From RGIG1668 sp045124495 (GTDB lineage: Bacteria > Bacillota > Clostridia > Lachnospirales > Lachnospiraceae), in NCBI GenBank assembly GCA_045124495.1, contig JBGVLX010000072.1:1-35550 (forward strand): 35,550 nucleotides of DNA. The letters run 5' to 3'. Every line of letters begins with the position of its first letter. Positions within the stretch are counted from its first letter, which is position 1. The notes under the pieces were generated by a model. The model saw only the letters and a program-made list of their open reading frames with translations, ran no database searches and had not been told where the DNA came from. Both the position numbers and the translations under genes were made by a program. Positions 15,601 through 24,860 of this stretch are shown one piece after another.

Positions 15601-16434
15601 GTGAAAACTATAGTTGTAGATGATGAGCTTTTTGCCAGAAAAATGCTGGTAGAACAGTTAGAAGAGTTAAGTGTTGGGGGAATTTACGAATTTGATGATG
15701 GCGAGATGGCATTGGAATTTGTGAAAAAGAATCAGATAGAATGCGCTTTTTTGGATGTTCAGATGCCGGGGGTGACAGGGATTGATTTAGCAAGACGTCT
15801 ACATGAAATTGATGAAGAGATAAAGGTTGTATTTATTACAGCACACGAAAGATATGCTTATGATGCCTACCAGGTGAATGGGATTTCGTATCTCTTAAAA
15901 CCATATACCAAGAATGATATTGAAGAAACGGTAGATAAGTTATATAGGATAAAACCGAAACCTACGGAGGGAAAAATCCGTATTAAAACTTTTGGAGGAT
16001 TTGAGGTTTATGTTGAGGGAGAACGGCTTAGTTTTTCCCGGAGTAAATCAAAGGAGTTGTTGGCACTGCTTGTGGATAAAAGAGGAATTTTACTTAATAA
16101 TCAACAGGTAGCAGCCTATTTATGGGAAGATATTCCTTATGATAATAATTTAAAAGAATCCTTAAAAAAAGTGAATCAGGCTTTGAAAGCAAGTTTGAAA
16201 AAAGCAGGGATTGAAGATTTACTCGTGGACGGGTATAATAAAAAGGGAATTGATGTTACTAAAATACAATGTGATTACTATGATGCTTTGGAGGGAAAAA
16301 GGGGTGCATTTGATGCATTTCAGGGGGACTATTTATGTTGCTATTCCTGGGCAGAGATGAGTAATGCATATTTGATACAAAAACAAGAAATAGAAAGAGG
16401 GCGATGGCATGATTACGTTCCAGATAACCTATGA
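15601..16434 (+). CDS. Response regulator with SARP-like winged-helix output domain
   Basis: A 277-residue protein starting at a GTG (15601) with GAGGTG five bases upstream. Residues 1-118 are a receiver domain: acidic pair D7-D8, phosphoacceptor D52 in AFLDVQMPG, T80, and K100 in LLKP. Residues about 125-220 are a winged helix (IRIKTFGGFEVYVEGERL, SRSKSKELLALLVDKRG, NNQQVAAYLWED), the layout of SARP-type activators. The last 55 residues are helical, a shortened BTAD-like tail. No histidine kinase is encoded nearby. Its end overlaps the next gene by 26 bp, indicating translational coupling, so regulator and the two large proteins are one expression unit. Confidence 0.88.
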   Translation: MKTIVVDDELFARKMLVEQLEELSVGGIYEFDDGEMALEFVKKNQIECAFLDVQMPGVTGIDLARRLHEIDEEIKVVFITAHERYAYDAYQVNGISYLLKPYTKNDIEETVDKLYRIKPKPTEGKIRIKTFGGFEVYVEGERLSFSRSKSKELLALLVDKRGILLNNQQVAAYLWEDIPYDNNLKESLKKVNQALKASLKKAGIEDLLVDGYNKKGIDVTKIQCDYYDALEGKRGAFDAFQGDYLCCYSWAEMSNAYLIQKQEIERGRWHDYVPDNL

Positions 16435-19294
16435 TGAAAATATTCCTAAGTGTACCATGGGAATTAATAATCAACCTTTGAGCAAGGAAAGTAAACTGAA
16501 TGATTATGTAAATACACCACTTGAACGTTGGATTGATTATCTGCTTTATCAGTTGCCGGTGGAAACAGGTGATCGGGATATTCATATTTTGTTCGCAGGA
16601 AGCGATGAGGCATATGAACTGGTAAGGGAACATGTGCAGAATAACCTGGCTACCAGAAAAGACGCACAGTTCACGGTAATGAGGAAAAGTGAATTTTTCT
16701 CCCATACAAAGGAACGGGAAATACCGAAAGAGCAGTATACAGAACAAAAGAATGAGATGGAAGAACTGGTACGGGATCTGGATCATCTGACTTTTGATGT
16801 ATTATGGATGAAGAAAGAAAAAATTTCAGAAATAGATGCGATTGGTTTTGTAAAAGAACCGTACTTAAGTTTAATCAATACAGCCCTTGCAACGAGAGAA
16901 AAAGAGGATTTGGATGCCATCTGTGATGAAATTGTAAATTATGATATGGAACAATGTAACCGGTTAGAGCATGACATTGCAGAAACCCTTTATTCAAAAT
17001 CCGGAATTGAATTTGTGAAGGCACAGATTGAAAAACGGAAAAGAAGCATTTTGGAAGTGGAACAGGCAAAGGAATTGGAACGCCTTTTCTTTGGGGTGGA
17101 AACCTTTGATAAAGATAAATTAAATGAACTGGAAGCATATTTAAGAAGCGGAAAATATCTAAACCATTTGATTGAACCATATATTGTGTTAGTAGATCAA
17201 AGAAAAGAAATCTTAAACCGGGCAGAAGTGGAACTGTTATGCGAATCTTACCTCACCATGTCTTTGGAAGAGTTAGAGGGTTTGAAGCAAAGATTATTAA
17301 GTGGGGAATTCGAGGAACTTTATGTACTTACATATGTAAAATTAATTGAAGTCCGCATGGATGAACTGGCAGTGATAGAGATAGAAATGATTTGCCGGAA
17401 TGTGGATGAAGAAAGGATGGAAGGGGCAGAAGAAGCCATCCGTCAACTGACAGAATCCGGATTTAAGGAAAGATTGTGGAAACCATATGAGGTGGCATTA
17501 AGAGTTCAGAAAGTATATTTGGAAAAGTTGTCTTTGGTCAAGAAGTGTAATGATTTTAACCAGCTTACCCAGTCCGAAGCCATGCATCTTTTAGAATGGG
17601 TGAAGGAGCAGGAAATTAATGAAGGAACGAAGCAGGCCTATTCCCAATGGTTAACAAGGAGAATCCATAATATTCAGGGAATGGCAGTTTATCGTTATTC
17701 TGTTTATCTGCAGAATCTGTTAAAAAATACACAAGTTGGGAATCTTTTCTGTCTGACATTGATTTCCAAGGATTATTATCCTAAGGTGCAGGAATTAAGA
17801 AAGAATTTTAAAGAGTTTGATGATTTTTCCATGCCGATTGGAATCATGGAAGGAGCGAAATCCGGTGATACCTTGATTTTTAAGGATTGTCTTATGATTA
17901 AGGAGCAGGGGATCACGAAGAAAATCCCATTTAGTGAGATACGTAATATTGAGGTAACCAAGAAGATGTTACAGGCACAGGTGGTGGTAACTACCCATCG
18001 TGGACCGGCGCATCCGTTATTGACGGTTATGGGACATAAAAAGGGCGAGGAAATTTCGAAGGTATTACTGAATCTTATTGATACGATTCGTACGAGAGTA
18101 TCTCTTCCGGATGCCATGGCACCGGAAACAGCATTACCATTATGGAGCCGTTCGGTAGGAGAAGCAGAAAAGCTGGATCATGTCATTACGACAGAAAAAG
18201 TGATACAAAGATTCCTGATGTATTTAAATCAGATAGATGAATTGAGGATGAAATATGTATTCACTTATACTTCTCCTGATTGGCAGAAAAAACTGGATAA
18301 GGCCAGAGAGAATTTTGCAAAATTCTCCATGGAAGAGATACCATTCATTTTATGGGATGCTTCGAAGGGAAATTTCCGTTATGGAATGTGTGTGACTGAC
18401 CGAAGAATCTACGTAAAAACAGCCGGGGGAACGGAGTATGATGTTTCTTTAGGACAGATTTATGAAATAATTCCTTATACTACGGAAAAAGGAGTCACTT
18501 TACTTCTGAAATTAACGGATACTAAGACACAGGAACTTCCGTTTGAACCTATGACACAGGAATTGGCGCTGAAGTGGAAAGTGGCATTAGAGGAAGTGTT
18601 GGAAGGTATTCTGGAATGCCAGAATAAAGATATGATTCAGAATTTAATTGCCAAACGTCCAATGATAAATCTGGAGGAGAATTATCAGAATAATCCACTG
18701 GAGGCGTTGGTGAAAACTCCGGTTCAGGCACCGGTTGCTGATGCTCTTGTGCCGGAAAAAGAGATGGAAATACCTAAGGCAGAGCCTTTGGTAGAAGAAG
18801 AAGTACCGGTATTTGTTCCAAAACCGGAGCCAGAGGTAATGGAACCGGAGATCATGGAACCGGAGATTATTGAACCGGAAATCACAGAACCAGAGGTCGT
18901 GGAACCGTTGATGGAAGAAAGAGAACCGGAGACAGAGGTAATGGAAGCGGAAGTAATGGAACCAGAGATCATGGAACCAGAAATCATAGAACCAGAAATC
19001 ATCGAACCGGTGATGGAAGAAAGAGAACCGGAGACAGAGGTAATGGAGCCGGAAGTAATGGAACCGGAAATTGTGGAACCGGAGATCATGGAACCAGTGA
19101 TGGAAGAAAGAGAACCGGAGCCGGAAGTAATGGAACCAGAAATCATGGAACCAGAGGTTGTGGAACCGGTAGTAGAAGAAAGAGAACCGGCGCCAGAACT
19201 CATCGAACCGGAAGAAGAAATTTTGGTGGAGGCTTCAGAGGAGAGCTTTTTAGATATCGATGCTTTGATTGACCGTATTATTAGCGGGGAGTAA
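16409..19294 (+). CDS. Large protein with two PH-like domains and acidic Pro-rich repeats, function unknown
   Basis: A 961-residue cytoplasmic-looking protein with no signal peptide or membrane segment. The ATG at 16409 has AGAGG eight bases upstream and lies inside the preceding gene. Residues 1-75 form a small alpha/beta domain (PLERWIDYLLYQL, DIHILFAGSDEAYELV). Residues about 110-440 are helical repeats of about 50 residues (AEVELLCESYLTMSLEELEG). Two PH-like domains follow, at about 486-560 (LIFKDCLMIKEQGITKKIPF) and 640-735 (YGMCVTDRRIYVK). Residues about 800-935 are EPEVMEPEIMEP repeats, a probable flexible spacer. The last 20 residues (SFLDIDALIDRIISGE) form an amphipathic tail. I cannot name a family; a scaffold role is inference. 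A J-domain/TPR gene follows after 24 bp. Confidence 0.75.
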   Translation: MITFQITYDENIPKCTMGINNQPLSKESKLNDYVNTPLERWIDYLLYQLPVETGDRDIHILFAGSDEAYELVREHVQNNLATRKDAQFTVMRKSEFFSHTKEREIPKEQYTEQKNEMEELVRDLDHLTFDVLWMKKEKISEIDAIGFVKEPYLSLINTALATREKEDLDAICDEIVNYDMEQCNRLEHDIAETLYSKSGIEFVKAQIEKRKRSILEVEQAKELERLFFGVETFDKDKLNELEAYLRSGKYLNHLIEPYIVLVDQRKEILNRAEVELLCESYLTMSLEELEGLKQRLLSGEFEELYVLTYVKLIEVRMDELAVIEIEMICRNVDEERMEGAEEAIRQLTESGFKERLWKPYEVALRVQKVYLEKLSLVKKCNDFNQLTQSEAMHLLEWVKEQEINEGTKQAYSQWLTRRIHNIQGMAVYRYSVYLQNLLKNTQVGNLFCLTLISKDYYPKVQELRKNFKEFDDFSMPIGIMEGAKSGDTLIFKDCLMIKEQGITKKIPFSEIRNIEVTKKMLQAQVVVTTHRGPAHPLLTVMGHKKGEEISKVLLNLIDTIRTRVSLPDAMAPETALPLWSRSVGEAEKLDHVITTEKVIQRFLMYLNQIDELRMKYVFTYTSPDWQKKLDKARENFAKFSMEEIPFILWDASKGNFRYGMCVTDRRIYVKTAGGTEYDVSLGQIYEIIPYTTEKGVTLLLKLTDTKTQELPFEPMTQELALKWKVALEEVLEGILECQNKDMIQNLIAKRPMINLEENYQNNPLEALVKTPVQAPVADALVPEKEMEIPKAEPLVEEEVPVFVPKPEPEVMEPEIMEPEIIEPEITEPEVVEPLMEEREPETEVMEAEVMEPEIMEPEIIEPEIIEPVMEEREPETEVMEPEVMEPEIVEPEIMEPVMEEREPEPEVMEPEIMEPEVVEPVVEEREPAPELIEPEEEILVEASEESFLDIDALIDRIISGE

Positions 19295-19318
19295 TGAAAA
19301 TGGAGGAGAAGACTAAGG

Positions 19319-22300
19319 ATGGATACATCACTTGCGTTTCAAATTTTGGAGTGTGAACAGACAAAAGACAAGTCTGTAATCACAAATGCCTATCGAAAAA
19401 AATTAGTTTCCGTAAACCCTGAGGAGGATCCAAAGGGGTTTATGGAATTACGTACTGCTTTTGAGGTGGCGGTAAAATATAGTGAAGAAGTTGAGAAAGG
19501 GAAAGGGATAAAGATTCCGGAAACGCCCATGGAACTTTTTATGCAAAAAGTTCAGAATCTGTATTTTTCAAAGGAAGACCGTTTAAATCCAAAAGCATGG
19601 GAAGATGTGTTAGAAGATGAGGTATGTGTATACTTAGAGACAGCAGATGAGGCTTTGCGCCAGCTCTTAATTTTCTTTATGGATCATTTTCGTCTGAATT
19701 TGCCGGTATGGCAGGCGATTGACCAAAAAGTTGGTCTTGCGTCAAGAAGTGATGATTTTTACGAAGATTTTCCGGAGGATTTTGTCCGTTTTATCAAAAG
19801 CACACCATATGAAGAGAATTTCTTTCCTTTTGAACTGATTGAAGGAGAGGATTTCACCCAGATTGATGATTATGTAAGACTTTATTATGATTGCAAACAT
19901 TATTTTGATTTAAGACAGTTAGATGAAGTAAAAAGTGCGTTAAAAGAGATGGATCGGTTAACCTTGGACCATCCGTATGTCCATATTGAAAGATTAGGCC
20001 TTGCCCATTTGGAAGAAGATATGGATACGATGGAGCAGGAGTTAAGCTATTTACAGGCCTTCGAGCCGAAAAATGAATTTATCTTATTCCATATTGCGTA
20101 TTATCTTTCAAAACAAGGTAAGTCTGAGCAGGCACAGCCTATATTAGATGAGATTTTAGCAGAAAATCCAAAGAACTACAGCGCACGCAAACTTCGTTAT
20201 GAATATTTCTTTGAAACTGGAAAATACAAGGAAGCCAGAAAAGGATATCTGGATTTGTTGGATTATGAAAACCATGATCCGGATTTAGTGGAAAAACTTC
20301 AAAAATGTAATGAGCTTGTGATTCCGATTTTGGAAAAAGAATTTGAAGAAAATCATAATTATGATGCTTTCATCGAAACTTGCTGGGCATTGTTCCAAAA
20401 TGATAGACAGGAAGAAGCATTAAAGAAATTAGAGGATTATCCGGAAGAAGAAAGAAATCCTTTAAATTATGATAATATTTGTGGTAAAATGTACGCTTCT
20501 TTACAAAGATATGAAGAGGCACTTCCATATCTGTATCGTTGGCGAGAGGCTTTAAAAGAAGTAGTGGATGATGGAACGGAGAAAAATAAAAAAGAAATTA
20601 AGAAAATTCCATACTCTACTTTGATGATTGTAAATTGCTATATGGAGCTTGGGAAAAATAGTAAAACTCCGGACGAATACTTTGAAAAAGCTATGAAGGA
20701 AATGCCGCGGGATTTAAACGAGGATGATGAGCATTATATTAATTATATGACCATGAAGGCATATATTAAGCTGACAATCCATGATTATCACGCCTGTGTG
20801 GAAATCTGTGACCGGATTTTAAGAACAGACCATCATCATATTTATGCCCATATCTACATTCAGGAGGCTTTTTATGAACTTAGAAATGGGCAAAATGTTG
20901 TGGATGAGTATCATTATTTGAAAGAATATGCACCAGGTTATGTAAAATCTTATGAATTTGCTGCCAGGGTATTCTTTGCATACGGACAACATGATGATGT
21001 ATTCAGTGTCATGGAGGAAGCAAAAAAACGAGAGGTAGACAGTCTTCTGTTGGAATTTCTAGACACCCGTTCGAAACGTTATACTGCAGATGATATGACA
21101 GAAATGAAAGAACTGGTAGAAAAATATAAGGAAATCATTCAGAAAATGGAAACAGAAGAAACGGACATTGAAGACCGTTTAGAGGTGTACCGTGAGCAGA
21201 TTTATTTATACATGGATATGAAGGAATTTGGTTCGGCCCTGACCTTATGTGAAAAATTGCTTGAAAGTGACGTGGAGAAAGAGAGAAATCTTTACCTGAA
21301 GGCAGATATTTTAAGACAGGATGAAAGGTATGAAGAAGCTTTGAAAATCTTCTTGGATTTGGATCAGAAGTATCCGGATTATGAGATTTATGCTTATAAT
21401 GCAGCACGTTGCTATCATCAAATGGAGCAGCCGGAGAAGGAAAAGCAGTATCTGCTACGAACTCTTCAGATAAATCCTCAGCATCAAAGTGCAAATAGTA
21501 ATGTTGCGGACATACTGAAAAGACGGTTAAAGTCCTATTGGGACTGGAACACATTCCATGAAGCCATCGAATATGCGTCCAAGCAGATTGAATTATTGCC
21601 AAATTGTTACTACTTGATTGAGCGTGGGTTATTATATCTGGATGCCGGAATGATAGATCTTGCAAAAGCTGATTTTCAGGCTGCTATGGAAGATGACCCG
21701 GAAGATTTGTATGCCTATAACAACATGGGATTTGCCCATGAGCAAAACTGGGAATTGGAAAAAGCATGTGAGTATTATGAAAAATCCATGGAACTGGTAA
21801 AAAATAAGGAAACAGGACTTCCATTTGTTAATGCGGGGGATACCTACCTGGCTCTTGGAGATTTTGAAAAAGCCATGAAGTATTATCAGATGCGATTAGA
21901 CATGTTCCCAAACAGTGCAGAATATGTACTTCGTAAGATGGCAGAATGTTGTCACCGTTTAAAACATTTCGAGGAAGCATTACAATATCATAAGCGTCTT
22001 AGTGAATGTGACAGAGAGGAAGCAGATATAGAAGAAGATACACTAAACATAGGCGATATTCTTTGGGATATGGGGAAAGACGAAGAGGCTTTAAAATGTT
22101 ACCAAAAATATGCCAGCAAGTCCTTGTTTAAGAAAAAAGGCACCATAACCGTAGATGGTTTAGAACGTATGGTGAAATATTACGGATATGAGAAGAAGGA
22201 TTGGGAAAAGGCAAAGTTCTTTGCGAAGAAGGCATTGGATATGGTAAAACCGGAAGATGGGAATTCTTATATTTTTGCAATCATTACTTATATGACCTGT

Positions 22301-22678
22301 AATTATTATCTGTATAATGTGGAAGAAAATAAAAAGCTATATAGTAAGGCTGCAATTTACTTTGATACAGCATGCCGTGGCGGGCGTGAAGATTATATGA
22401 GTTCACCGATTTATAAACCGGTGAAATACCGTAGATTGTTTGATGTAGAATTTTATTGTGGTAATATTGAAGAGGCGCAGAAATACCTGGAGACAATGAA
22501 GCAAAGTCCTCGCTGTGCAAGCTGCCATTATGGAAAATGTATCGATGCAATACAAAGAGAGATTTTGCTTTGTATTGTGAAAAATGACAAGGAAACTGCG
22601 AAGAAATTGATTGAAGAATTGTTTGAAGTGGATCCGGTGAGCCAGACTGCAAGATTTTACGAATCTTTGCTGTCTTAA
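19319..22678 (+). CDS. J-domain-like protein with many TPR repeats
   Basis: A 1119-residue protein. Residues 1-60 resemble a J domain: LAFQILECEQTKDKSVITNA, then AYRKKL, then FMELRTAFEVA. The HPD tripeptide needed to stimulate Hsp70 is replaced by NPE (VNPEEDPKGF), as in a family common in Clostridia. From about residue 170 to the end there are some twenty tetratricopeptide repeats (YAYNAARCYHQMEQPEKEKQ, NMGFAHEQNWELEKACEYYE). A cysteine cluster, C1066-C1069-C1074 (CASCHYGKC), lies near the C-terminus and may bind metal. The ATG at 19319 has GGAGGAG about ten bases upstream. No signal peptide is present. It is probably a protein-interaction hub working with the upstream PH-like protein. A large terminator follows. 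Confidence 0.85.
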   Translation: MDTSLAFQILECEQTKDKSVITNAYRKKLVSVNPEEDPKGFMELRTAFEVAVKYSEEVEKGKGIKIPETPMELFMQKVQNLYFSKEDRLNPKAWEDVLEDEVCVYLETADEALRQLLIFFMDHFRLNLPVWQAIDQKVGLASRSDDFYEDFPEDFVRFIKSTPYEENFFPFELIEGEDFTQIDDYVRLYYDCKHYFDLRQLDEVKSALKEMDRLTLDHPYVHIERLGLAHLEEDMDTMEQELSYLQAFEPKNEFILFHIAYYLSKQGKSEQAQPILDEILAENPKNYSARKLRYEYFFETGKYKEARKGYLDLLDYENHDPDLVEKLQKCNELVIPILEKEFEENHNYDAFIETCWALFQNDRQEEALKKLEDYPEEERNPLNYDNICGKMYASLQRYEEALPYLYRWREALKEVVDDGTEKNKKEIKKIPYSTLMIVNCYMELGKNSKTPDEYFEKAMKEMPRDLNEDDEHYINYMTMKAYIKLTIHDYHACVEICDRILRTDHHHIYAHIYIQEAFYELRNGQNVVDEYHYLKEYAPGYVKSYEFAARVFFAYGQHDDVFSVMEEAKKREVDSLLLEFLDTRSKRYTADDMTEMKELVEKYKEIIQKMETEETDIEDRLEVYREQIYLYMDMKEFGSALTLCEKLLESDVEKERNLYLKADILRQDERYEEALKIFLDLDQKYPDYEIYAYNAARCYHQMEQPEKEKQYLLRTLQINPQHQSANSNVADILKRRLKSYWDWNTFHEAIEYASKQIELLPNCYYLIERGLLYLDAGMIDLAKADFQAAMEDDPEDLYAYNNMGFAHEQNWELEKACEYYEKSMELVKNKETGLPFVNAGDTYLALGDFEKAMKYYQMRLDMFPNSAEYVLRKMAECCHRLKHFEEALQYHKRLSECDREEADIEEDTLNIGDILWDMGKDEEALKCYQKYASKSLFKKKGTITVDGLERMVKYYGYEKKDWEKAKFFAKKALDMVKPEDGNSYIFAIITYMTCNYYLYNVEENKKLYSKAAIYFDTACRGGREDYMSSPIYKPVKYRRLFDVEFYCGNIEEAQKYLETMKQSPRCASCHYGKCIDAIQREILLCIVKNDKETAKKLIEELFEVDPVSQTARFYESLLS

Positions 22679-22685
22679 AGCAAAA

Positions 22686-22792
22686 AACAGGAGTTTAGAG
22701 AAAGATTTTTTGATGCCTCCTAAGCGAAGAAGGAAAATATCCGAATTTGCTTAGGGGGTGTTTTTTTGTAAAAATCACTCTAAACTCCTGTT
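22686..22792. terminator. Nested bidirectional terminator between convergent genes
   Basis: AACAGGAGTTTAGAG (22686-22700) and CTCTAAACTCCTGTT (22778-22792) form a perfect 15-bp outer stem. Inside, CCTCCTAAGC (22716-22725) pairs with GCTTAGGGGG (22749-22758), followed by TGTTTTTTT for + strand termination. On the - strand the outer stem is followed by a T run. It serves the + strand J-TPR gene and the - strand opp operon. Confidence 0.85.
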
Positions 22793-22797
22793 CTGGT

Positions 22798-23619
22798 TTA
22801 TTCCTCGACCAGCAGAGAAGCTGAAAATGCAAATAACACCACGAAAATTCCCGGGGCGATTACCAGCCAGGGTGCCCGGAACAAATATGCCTGAGCCTCA
22901 GAAAGCATTCTTCCAAGACTTGCAGTTGGAGGATTAATTCCCAGGCCTAAATAACTAAGACTGGCTTCTGCCAGAATGGCATTGGTAAATCCCACACTAA
23001 ATGCAGATAGTAAAGTAGCTTTTGCATTTGGCAAAATATGTTTCATTACAATTCTTAAGGTGGAGGCCCCCATAACACGGGAAGCCGTAATGAAATCCTG
23101 ATTTTTTATTCTTAAGGCTTCAGCCCTTGCAACCCGGGAAAAACTTGGAATAAATACGATAGAAAGAGCCAGAATCAGATTCCGTTCTCCGGTTCCGAAT
23201 AAACTGATAAAAACTAAAGCAAGTAAAATACTTGGGAATGCTGTGATGCAATCCATAATCCGCATTAGTACCTCATCGAAAAATCCCCCTATGACTCCGC
23301 TAAAGAGTCCAATTAAGGTTCCGCTGATGCCCCCGAAGAAAATAGTGGCAAGAGCACAAAATACAGTGTGACGGCTGCCAATAAGAATTCTGCTGAACAA
23401 ATCCCTTCCAAAATTATCTGTACCAAGTAAATGAGCAAAATTAGGAGGGGAGAATTTCAAACGGGCATTCATTTCGTTGGGGTCAAAAGGTGTATAAAAG
23501 CAGCCAATCACAACGAAAAGCAACAAAATTCCTAATAAAATGAATCCGGTTCGTTTTCTATATTTCATTTTTATACCCATGCTTTTCGCCACTGCCCGGA
23601 TGAGACGGGCAATTCGCAC
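22798..23619 (-). CDS. Oligopeptide/nickel-type ABC transporter permease (OppC/DppC)
   Basis: A 273-residue inner permease subunit of a peptide/opine/nickel-type importer. It has a cytoplasmic N-terminus, a first membrane segment (GFILLGILLLFVVIGCFY), the family motif LLGTDNFGRDLFSR, and five further membrane segments. The EAA-type coupling loop includes DFITASRVMGAS and HILPNA. The C-terminus stops at FAFSASLLVEE, about ten residues shorter than usual, lacking the NLLGDGLRD-type end. The GTG start at 23619 has AAAGGA close upstream; an ATG at 23568 (MKYRKRTGF) is an alternative. A 154-bp spacer with a MITE separates it from oppB. No ATPase gene follows. Confidence 0.88.
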   Translation of the reverse strand: MRIARLIRAVAKSMGIKMKYRKRTGFILLGILLLFVVIGCFYTPFDPNEMNARLKFSPPNFAHLLGTDNFGRDLFSRILIGSRHTVFCALATIFFGGISGTLIGLFSGVIGGFFDEVLMRIMDCITAFPSILLALVFISLFGTGERNLILALSIVFIPSFSRVARAEALRIKNQDFITASRVMGASTLRIVMKHILPNAKATLLSAFSVGFTNAILAEASLSYLGLGINPPTASLGRMLSEAQAYLFRAPWLVIAPGIFVVLFAFSASLLVEE

Positions 23620-23643
23620 TTTTCCTTTCTGTCCTTAATTATT

Positions 23644-23734
23644 AGGCAATTGTGAAACGATGGAAAAACTTATATTAGGTGTTTCAATAGAAACAAATAG
23701 TTTCAAATGAAATACAATAGTTTCCCGATTGCCT
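23644..23734 (+). mobile_element. MITE-like element copy E (91 bp)
   Basis: The left end AGGCAATTGTGAAACGAT and right end GTTTCCCGATTGCCT are inverted repeats and match the ends of the other copies with a few changes. Internal GTTTCAATAGAAAC and TTTCAAATGAAA are small palindromes. It splits the oppB-oppC spacer. Confidence 0.75.
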
Positions 23735-23773
23735 GTTTATTTTTTTACTGTTCATACCTGATGGAAACAGTAG

Positions 23774-24733
23774 CTAATTCCTTTCGATGGTTTCTTCTCT
23801 TCGCATTCTAGGGTCTGCCATAATGTAAAGAATATCAATCAGTCCATACGCAATCATTACTACAGAAGCAATGAAAACAATGATGGTGGATACCACAGGA
23901 TAATCTCTGTTTCCAATGGAAGTTACCAGTAATCTTCCAAGCCCTGGAATGTTGAAGACCTGCTCTACTACAATACTACTGGCAAGTAAGTCCCCCACAA
24001 TCATGCCCATAATGGTAAGTACCGGTATTAGGGCATTTTTCAGTACATGAACCGTTAAGATGCGGACACTGTTTAACCCTTTTCCCTTTGCAGTGATGAC
24101 ATAGTTTTGTTTCATTTGTTCTAACATAGAAACTCTTAAAAATTTAATCACCATAGCGATTTTTGGTATGGAAACAGAAATCGCAGGAAGTATCATATAA
24201 GTAAAAAAGCTCACTTTGTTCTCTTCGTAAGAAACATAATTACCTACCTGAATCCAGTTTAGAACCAGTCCAAACAGTATAGTCAATAAAATACCTAGAA
24301 AAAATGGGGGGATGGACATAATCAGCTGGGAAAAAACGGTGATGACTCCACCGGTTTTGGAATGTTTCTTTCGTCCTGCCAGCATTCCGAATGGAATGGA
24401 AATGGCTAAAGTGATAAGAAAAGAAAATGCCATTAAAGTAAACGTAATGGGAAGTCTTTCTTGAATCAGTTCACTGGCCGGAACCTGATAGGTGTAAGAA
24501 ACGTTTCCTTCTTTTTCAAACAACCCTTTCAAAAAATTACCATAACGGTTGAAGAAAGGGTCGTTTAAGCCCATTTGTTCTTCGAGTTCTGCAAGGCGTT
24601 CTTCGGTAACGTTCGTTCCAAGCATTGCCAGAGCGGGGTTTGATGGTATTTGGTCAAACAAAAAGAAGGTAACAAAAGAAACGACAAACAATGTAATAAT
24701 GAGAGTGATGATTTTTTTTCCAATTTGTTTCAT
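23774..24733 (-). CDS. Oligopeptide/nickel-type ABC transporter permease (OppB/DppB)
   Basis: A 319-residue permease. The first membrane segment (IITLIITLFVVSFVTFFLF) is followed by the family's extracytoplasmic region (DQIPSNPALAMLG, LNDPFFNRYGNFLKGLF) and five further membrane segments. The coupling motif is YVITAKGKGLNSVRI followed by HVLKNALIPV. VVEQVFNIPGLGRLL and DYPVV near the C-terminus are typical of OppB. The start at 24733 has a strong AGGAGGT ten bases upstream. The gene is 296 bp after oppA, separated by a 43-bp repeat array and a large hairpin that could reduce expression relative to oppA. Confidence 0.93.
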   Translation of the reverse strand: MKQIGKKIITLIITLFVVSFVTFFLFDQIPSNPALAMLGTNVTEERLAELEEQMGLNDPFFNRYGNFLKGLFEKEGNVSYTYQVPASELIQERLPITFTLMAFSFLITLAISIPFGMLAGRKKHSKTGGVITVFSQLIMSIPPFFLGILLTILFGLVLNWIQVGNYVSYEENKVSFFTYMILPAISVSIPKIAMVIKFLRVSMLEQMKQNYVITAKGKGLNSVRILTVHVLKNALIPVLTIMGMIVGDLLASSIVVEQVFNIPGLGRLLVTSIGNRDYPVVSTIIVFIASVVMIAYGLIDILYIMADPRMRREETIERN

Positions 24734-24778
24734 GATATTTGTTACCTCCTGTTGGGGTTGTTGGGATTTAGGTTGTGG

Positions 24779-24859
24779 TGAAATTGGTGCAAAGCATCCG
24801 GAAACGGGCTCCGAAGCAGTGGCAAGTCGCCCTTATTCCGGATGCTTTGACCAATTTCA
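24779..24859. repeat. Large inverted repeat in the oppA-oppB spacer
   Basis: Arms of about 24 bp, TGAAATTGGTGCAAAGCATC... (24779-24803) and its complement at 24836-24859, differ by one base. The GGGC/GCCC at the loop base extends pairing. No T tract follows in either direction, so it is more likely an intercistronic stabilising or attenuating hairpin than a terminator. Confidence 0.8.
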
Positions 24860-24860
24860 A

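Noticed and set aside
18724..19203. A 159-codon antisense ORF rich in Ser and Gly
   Set aside because: It is the mirror of the Glu-Pro-Met repeats of the 961-residue protein and has no start signals of its own.
24779..24859. Intrinsic terminator between oppA and oppB
   Set aside because: The stem is strong but no T tract follows on either strand; listed as an inverted repeat only.
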